Shown: in pieces, positions 7,035 to 9,271 of the stretch
How positions within the stretch are numbered: position 1 is the first letter of the stretch
How the letters are laid out: each line of letters begins with the position of its first letter
Assembly: GCA_025356505.1 (NCBI GenBank)
Contig: JANXSV010000087.1
Coordinates: 1-9,271, forward strand
Origin: Methylovirgula sp.
GTDB taxonomy: Bacteria > Pseudomonadota > Alphaproteobacteria > Rhizobiales > Beijerinckiaceae
Direction: 5' to 3'
DNA length: 9,271 nucleotides
Notes under the pieces: model-generated
Database searches by the model: none
The model's input: only the letters and a program-made list of their open reading frames with translations
Told to the model about the DNA's origin: nothing
Made by a program: the position numbers and the translations under genes

Positions 7035-7093
7035 GCTCAGCCCCCGCGCAAGCTGTTGAGATGTAGGGCTCGATATACGGGCAAGTGTGGCAT

Positions 7094-7122
7094 TTGAGTT
7101 TCCGATGTGACAAGCTTAGAAT
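7094..7122 (+). promoter_or_regulatory. Sigma70-like promoter for the response-regulator operon
   Basis: TTGAGT (7094-7099) and TAGAAT (7117-7122) are separated by exactly 17 nt, matching sigma70 consensus in 4 and 5 of 6 positions. Transcription would start near 7129, giving a leader of about 34 nt that includes AGGA (7151-7154) 8 nt before the ATG at 7163. It lies in the 128-bp gap (7035-7162) between two divergent genes. For the minus-strand gene I see only weak candidates, such as TTGTCA at 7111-7106 without a good -10. Confidence 0.6.
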
Positions 7123-7162
7123 AGCAAAAGCATTTAGATTGAGCATAAGCAGGACCTGTACA

Positions 7163-7849
7163 ATGAGCCAAGTGCGTAAAATATTGATTGTCGATGATGA
7201 TCACGAATTGCGCACCGCCTTGGCGGAACAATTGTCCCTTTATGAGGAATTTTCGACTGTTGTGGCTGAGAATGCCGGAAAAGGCATCACAGCGCTCAAG
7301 GCAAATCTGCCTGATCTGGTGATCATGGATGTTGGTTTGCCTGATATGGATGGGCGCGAGGCGGTGAAAATCGCCCGGAAAAATGGCTATAAGGGGCCAA
7401 TCATTATGCTCACCGGGCATGATGGCGACTCTGACACGGTTTTGGGACTCGAAGCCGGAGCAAATGATTATGTCACCAAACCCTTCCGGTTTGCTGTGTT
7501 ACTGGCGCGGATGCGGGCGCATTTGCGCCAACATGAATCGTCCGACGAGGCGGTCTTAAAAATCGGGCCCTACACGTTCCGGCCAAGCTCGAAACATATG
7601 GTTCATGAGAAGGGCAACAAAGTTCGCTTGACCGAGAAAGAGACAGCCATCTTGCGATTTTTGTTTCGCGCAGGCGGGCAAACCGTTTCTCGTGACGTGC
7701 TGCTGCGAGAGGTTTGGGGTTATAATGCGCAAGTGACGACGCATACTCTGGAAACGCATGTTTACCGACTTCGCCAGAAGGTGGAGAGCGATCCGGCCCA
7801 CGCCAAAATATTGATGACGGAGCCTGGCGGCTACCGGCTGAACGCATAA
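7163..7849 (+). CDS. cenR: OmpR/PhoB-family response regulator, CenR/OtpR-like
   Basis: The 228-aa protein has a receiver domain (about 5-120) with acidic pocket Asp11/Asp12, phospho-acceptor Asp56 in VIMDVGLPDMDG, Thr84 and Lys106 in YVTKPFRF, and a winged-helix DNA-binding domain (about 130-227) with RLTEKETAILRFL (155-167), VWGYNAQVTTHTLETHVYRLRQKVE (recognition region, within 184-208) and a C-terminal GGYRL. Residues such as EQLSLYEEF, TGHDGDSDTVLGLEAGANDYVTKPFRFAVLLARMRA and the winged helix closely resemble, from memory, Caulobacter CenR and Brucella OtpR, regulators of envelope integrity. Supporting this, Brucella OtpR is also followed by a cyclic-nucleotide-binding-like gene. No histidine kinase is adjacent; CenR's partner CenK is encoded elsewhere in species studied. 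The frame opens earlier at 7085, but the AGGA site and domain start point to 7163. Confidence 0.85.
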   Translation: MSQVRKILIVDDDHELRTALAEQLSLYEEFSTVVAENAGKGITALKANLPDLVIMDVGLPDMDGREAVKIARKNGYKGPIIMLTGHDGDSDTVLGLEAGANDYVTKPFRFAVLLARMRAHLRQHESSDEAVLKIGPYTFRPSSKHMVHEKGNKVRLTEKETAILRFLFRAGGQTVSRDVLLREVWGYNAQVTTHTLETHVYRLRQKVESDPAHAKILMTEPGGYRLNA

Positions 7850-7862
7850 TTTAAAGAGCCTC

Positions 7863-8306
7863 ATGTCCTTAGATGATCAAATCCGGCATTTGCGCCGTGT
7901 TGCCACGCTGAATTTGTTCAGCACTGAGGCGTTGCGCCTGCTGTGCTTTTCAGCTGAGACGCATATCGCCCGCAGCGGTGAGGTGCTGTTTCGCGAGGGG
8001 GACGAATCTTCCGGCGGATATATCTTGCTTGAAGGGGAGATTGCGCTGGAAAGCAACGGGCGGGCACCCACAGTAGTGGGGCCGGATACGCTCATTGGCG
8101 AGACAGCGCTCATTACTGCGACACAGCATCCAAGCTCGGCAACGGCGCGTGGGCACTGCACGATTTTGAAGGTGCCAAGGCCGCTGTTTCACCGAGTTTT
8201 GCGCGAGTTTCCAGATGATGCGCGTAAGCTTCGCAAGGAATTCGCCGCCCGTACCAAGCTGATGCAGGGTGAAATGGGTAAGGTCAAAGAGAAGTTTTTG
8301 GGGTGA
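7863..8306 (+). CDS. Cyclic-nucleotide-binding-fold protein, probably degenerate
   Basis: A 147-aa single-domain protein of the CRP/PKA-regulatory cNMP-binding beta-roll fold, without a DNA-binding domain. The fold is seen from GEVLFREGDESSGGYILLEGEIAL (39-62), VVGPDTLIGETALITAT (71-87) and the last strand CTILKVPRPLFHRVLREFPD (99-118), followed by a charged helix (119-145). The phosphate-binding cassette keeps Gly79-Glu80 and AL, but the arginine that normally binds the cyclic phosphate about 9-10 residues after the Glu is missing: the stretch there reads TQHPSSATA. Cyclic-nucleotide binding is therefore doubtful. It begins 13 nt after the response regulator, with an AAAGAG ribosome-binding site, and ends 4 nt before the next gene, so co-transcription is likely. 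In Brucella the equivalent gene is annotated as a cAMP-dependent kinase regulatory subunit, a name that overstates what the fold shows. Confidence 0.85.
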   Translation: MSLDDQIRHLRRVATLNLFSTEALRLLCFSAETHIARSGEVLFREGDESSGGYILLEGEIALESNGRAPTVVGPDTLIGETALITATQHPSSATARGHCTILKVPRPLFHRVLREFPDDARKLRKEFAARTKLMQGEMGKVKEKFLG

Positions 8307-8310
8307 TATA

Positions 8311-8613
8311 ATGAATAAATATGACGATCCGAAGCGTACAGTTCAGCTTCTTGACCAACTCGAAGCAGTCGGATTGACCGACGAAATTTTAAAATCAATT
8401 CACCATTTGCAGGGCGAGACGATACATAGTCATCGGGACCATTGTTTTAAACTTAAAACTTTGTTCTCTGCCCAGACAAACATGGACGTACAGAAACGGC
8501 TCCTGTTCATTTTTGACAGCTACGATAAATATATCAAGGCTCCTGGAAATTTAGCGGCTTTAAAGGCTCTCGCCCGCGCGGCGATAGTGATTCTGCCCAT
8601 TAAGTCGAAATAA
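8311..8613 (+). CDS. Hypothetical 100-aa protein, unrecognised
   Basis: I do not recognise this protein. It begins 4 nt after the cNMP-fold gene, with GGGGTGA about 4-8 nt upstream of the ATG at 8311; the frame also opens at 8269 inside the preceding gene, which is less likely. It is soluble-looking and mostly helical by composition, with an N-terminal charged part (about 1-30), a cluster of His and Cys (His31, His32, His39, His41, His44, Cys45), a central QKRLLFIFDSYDKYIK segment (61-76) and a C-terminal Ala/Leu/Ile-rich stretch (81-97). Codon use is visibly more A/T-rich than its neighbours (runs such as TTTTAAAATC). That could mean a young or transferred gene, or a chance open frame, but the tight spacing and ribosome-binding site favour a real gene. 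No function can be assigned. Confidence 0.6.
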   Translation: MNKYDDPKRTVQLLDQLEAVGLTDEILKSIHHLQGETIHSHRDHCFKLKTLFSAQTNMDVQKRLLFIFDSYDKYIKAPGNLAALKALARAAIVILPIKSK

Positions 8614-8674
8614 TCTATAGAACTTTTCACATCACTTTTTGGCGCCATATTTGAAGTTATTGATGTAAGGCGCT
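8614..8674. other. Short intergenic region between convergent genes; nested inverted repeats
   Basis: Sixty-one bases between two convergent genes. They contain GGCGCC (8641-8646) and nested inverted repeats: ACATCA (8629-8634) with TGATGT (8661-8666), and TTTGAAG (8650-8656) with CTTCAAA (8673-8679, reaching into the minus-strand gene). None is followed by a proper U-run on either strand, so no standard intrinsic terminator can be claimed, though a weak bidirectional terminator is possible. Confidence 0.3.
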
Positions 8675-8983
8675 TCAAACTTCCCGCCGCCGATAGGCTA
8701 GGACGGATTTATCATGAGGCAAAACAAGCTTCGCAGGAGCGTCAAGCCTGACGATATCTTCATCGATATCCCAGTCATCGGGAAAATCGGCGATCACTTC
8801 CGAGCCGACGATATGCGCGGCTTCTCGATCGGTTTCCAATATTTTCCCATCAAAGACAAAGCGTAAGCTTATTTTATGATCCTGCCAGCCGCAGGAGACT
8901 TCACGCAGAGAGGGCGAAACCGCGCCCAGCAGCGCGCGTTGGACGGAAAGCAAAAGTTTGGTTCGGATTTCAACATCGGACAT
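8675..8983 (-). CDS. Conserved hypothetical 102-aa protein
   Basis: A 102-aa soluble protein. The pattern is one I associate with widespread small unnamed bacterial proteins: a helix LLLSVQRALLGAVSPSLREV (10-29), two strands with GW..HKISLRFVFDGKI (32-48), an acidic linker, then EVIADFPDDWDIDEDIVRLDAP (62-83) and a short aromatic/basic end AYRRR. The absence of a signal peptide or membrane segment suggests a cytoplasmic protein. I cannot give it a function or a domain name with confidence. It is the next gene after pnp on the same strand, but the pnp terminator ends only about 24 nt before its ATG, so its promoter must overlap that terminator or it depends on read-through. No strong Shine-Dalgarno is seen; the start at 8983 is the first ATG of the frame before the conserved helix. 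Confidence 0.75.
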   Translation of the reverse strand: MSDVEIRTKLLLSVQRALLGAVSPSLREVSCGWQDHKISLRFVFDGKILETDREAAHIVGSEVIADFPDDWDIDEDIVRLDAPAKLVLPHDKSVLAYRRREV

Positions 8984-9007
8984 GATGTCAGGCTAACAGC
9001 AGTCGGT

Positions 9008-9035
9008 AAAAAAGGCGACCCAAAGGCCGCCTTTT
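9008..9035 (-). terminator. Rho-independent terminator of pnp
   Basis: On the minus strand AAAGGCG (9034 down to 9029 and onward) pairs with CGCCTTT (9017-9011), extended inward by C-G, C-G and a G-U pair to a UUUG tetraloop, giving a stem of about 10 bp. It runs straight into a U-run of six, three of which are in the stem. It lies 56 nt past the pnp stop codon. Two smaller hairpins sit between them (TCTGG/CCAGA at 9055-9067, CCAAG/CTTGG at 9071-9086). Confidence 0.8.
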
Positions 9036-9090
9036 GAATTTTCATAGTCATCCGTCTGGACGCCAGATTCCCAAGGTGAGGCTTGGCAGC

Positions 9091-9271
9091 TTATTCAGCT
9101 ACGGCTTCGGCCTTACCTTCAATGTCTTCGCCGGTGGCCTGATCGACAGCCTTCATTGAAAGCTTGATCTTGCCGCGATCATCCAAGCCGACAAGCTTGA
9201 CCTTAACCTTGTCGCCTTCTTTCACAACATCGCCGGATTTGGCGACGCGGCCCTTGGACAGCTGCGAGATA
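9091..9271 (-). CDS. pnp: Polynucleotide phosphorylase, C-terminal end (S1 domain)
   Basis: Only the last 59 codons are in the window; the rest lies beyond the right edge. The visible part begins [20 protein letters not shown], then [23 protein letters not shown] and an acidic Ala/Glu tail. This is the second half of the S1 RNA-binding domain at the C-terminus of PNPase; the H/D-ISQL..GRV pattern, the [11 protein letters not shown] strand and VDQATGED ending match alphaproteobacterial PNPases. The enzyme degrades RNA 3'-to-5' phosphorolytically and joins the RNA degradosome. An S1 domain alone could also come from another RNA-binding protein such as ribosomal S1 or RNase R, but the ending and the tail fit PNPase better. 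Codon use is markedly GC3-rich, as for a highly expressed gene. Confidence 0.88.
   Translation of the reverse strand, partial: ISQLSKGRVAKSGDVVKEGDKVKVKLVGLDDRGKIKLSMKAVDQATGEDIEGKAEAVAE

Noticed and set aside
8650..8679. TTTGAAG/CTTCAAA inverted repeat as an intrinsic terminator or operator
   Set aside because: The loop is 16 nt, one arm lies in the coding end of the minus-strand gene, and no U-run follows.
1..9271. Mobile element, defence island, CRISPR or phage content
   Set aside because: No transposase, integrase, terminal repeats, direct-repeat array or toxin-antitoxin pair was seen; the genes are mostly housekeeping with uniform composition.

Overview
The window looks like ordinary alphaproteobacterial chromosome of moderate GC content. 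This rests on the gene set and order: a mitofilin-like inner-membrane protein, hemD and hemC on the minus strand, diverging from tsaD, gpsA and an EVE-domain gene on the plus strand, which is a familiar alphaproteobacterial neighbourhood. Further along, a CenR/OtpR-type response regulator is paired with a cyclic-nucleotide-binding-like protein, an arrangement I recall from Brucella (OtpR and its neighbour). I cannot name the genus from sequence alone; Hyphomicrobiales or a relative is a reasonable guess. I see no tRNA, rRNA, CRISPR array, insertion sequence, phage gene or integration scar.

Layout. (1) 1-2197, minus strand: hemC (hydroxymethylbilane synthase), hemD (uroporphyrinogen-III synthase), then the N-terminal part of a mitofilin-like membrane protein that runs off the left edge. 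The two hem genes catalyse consecutive steps of tetrapyrrole synthesis. (2) 2198-2306: a divergent intergenic region. (3) 2307-5189, plus strand: a compact run of tsaD (tRNA t6A synthesis), gpsA (glycerol-3-phosphate dehydrogenase), an EVE-domain protein and a DUF1761 four-helix membrane protein, with junctions between a 1-nt overlap and a 6-nt gap. (4) 5192-7034, minus strand: a YkuD-type L,D-transpeptidase-like gene, a HAD-family phosphatase that overlaps it by 4 nt, and a LysE/RhtB-type exporter. (5) 7035-7162: a divergent control region with a good sigma70-like promoter. (6) 7163-8613, plus strand: the CenR-like response regulator, a degenerate cyclic-nucleotide-binding protein and a 100-aa protein I do not recognise. 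(7) 8675-9271, minus strand: the C-terminus of pnp (polynucleotide phosphorylase), its terminator, and a conserved-looking 102-aa protein of unknown function.

How the genes fit together: most are housekeeping (haem, tRNA modification, phospholipid precursor, RNA turnover). The most suggestive part is 6513-8613. There a putative envelope regulator is divergently transcribed from a cell-wall-type enzyme and is co-directional with a cNMP-fold protein that lacks the expected phosphate-binding arginine and with an unrecognised small protein. I found nothing that amounts to a clear new system; the findings are modest leads.
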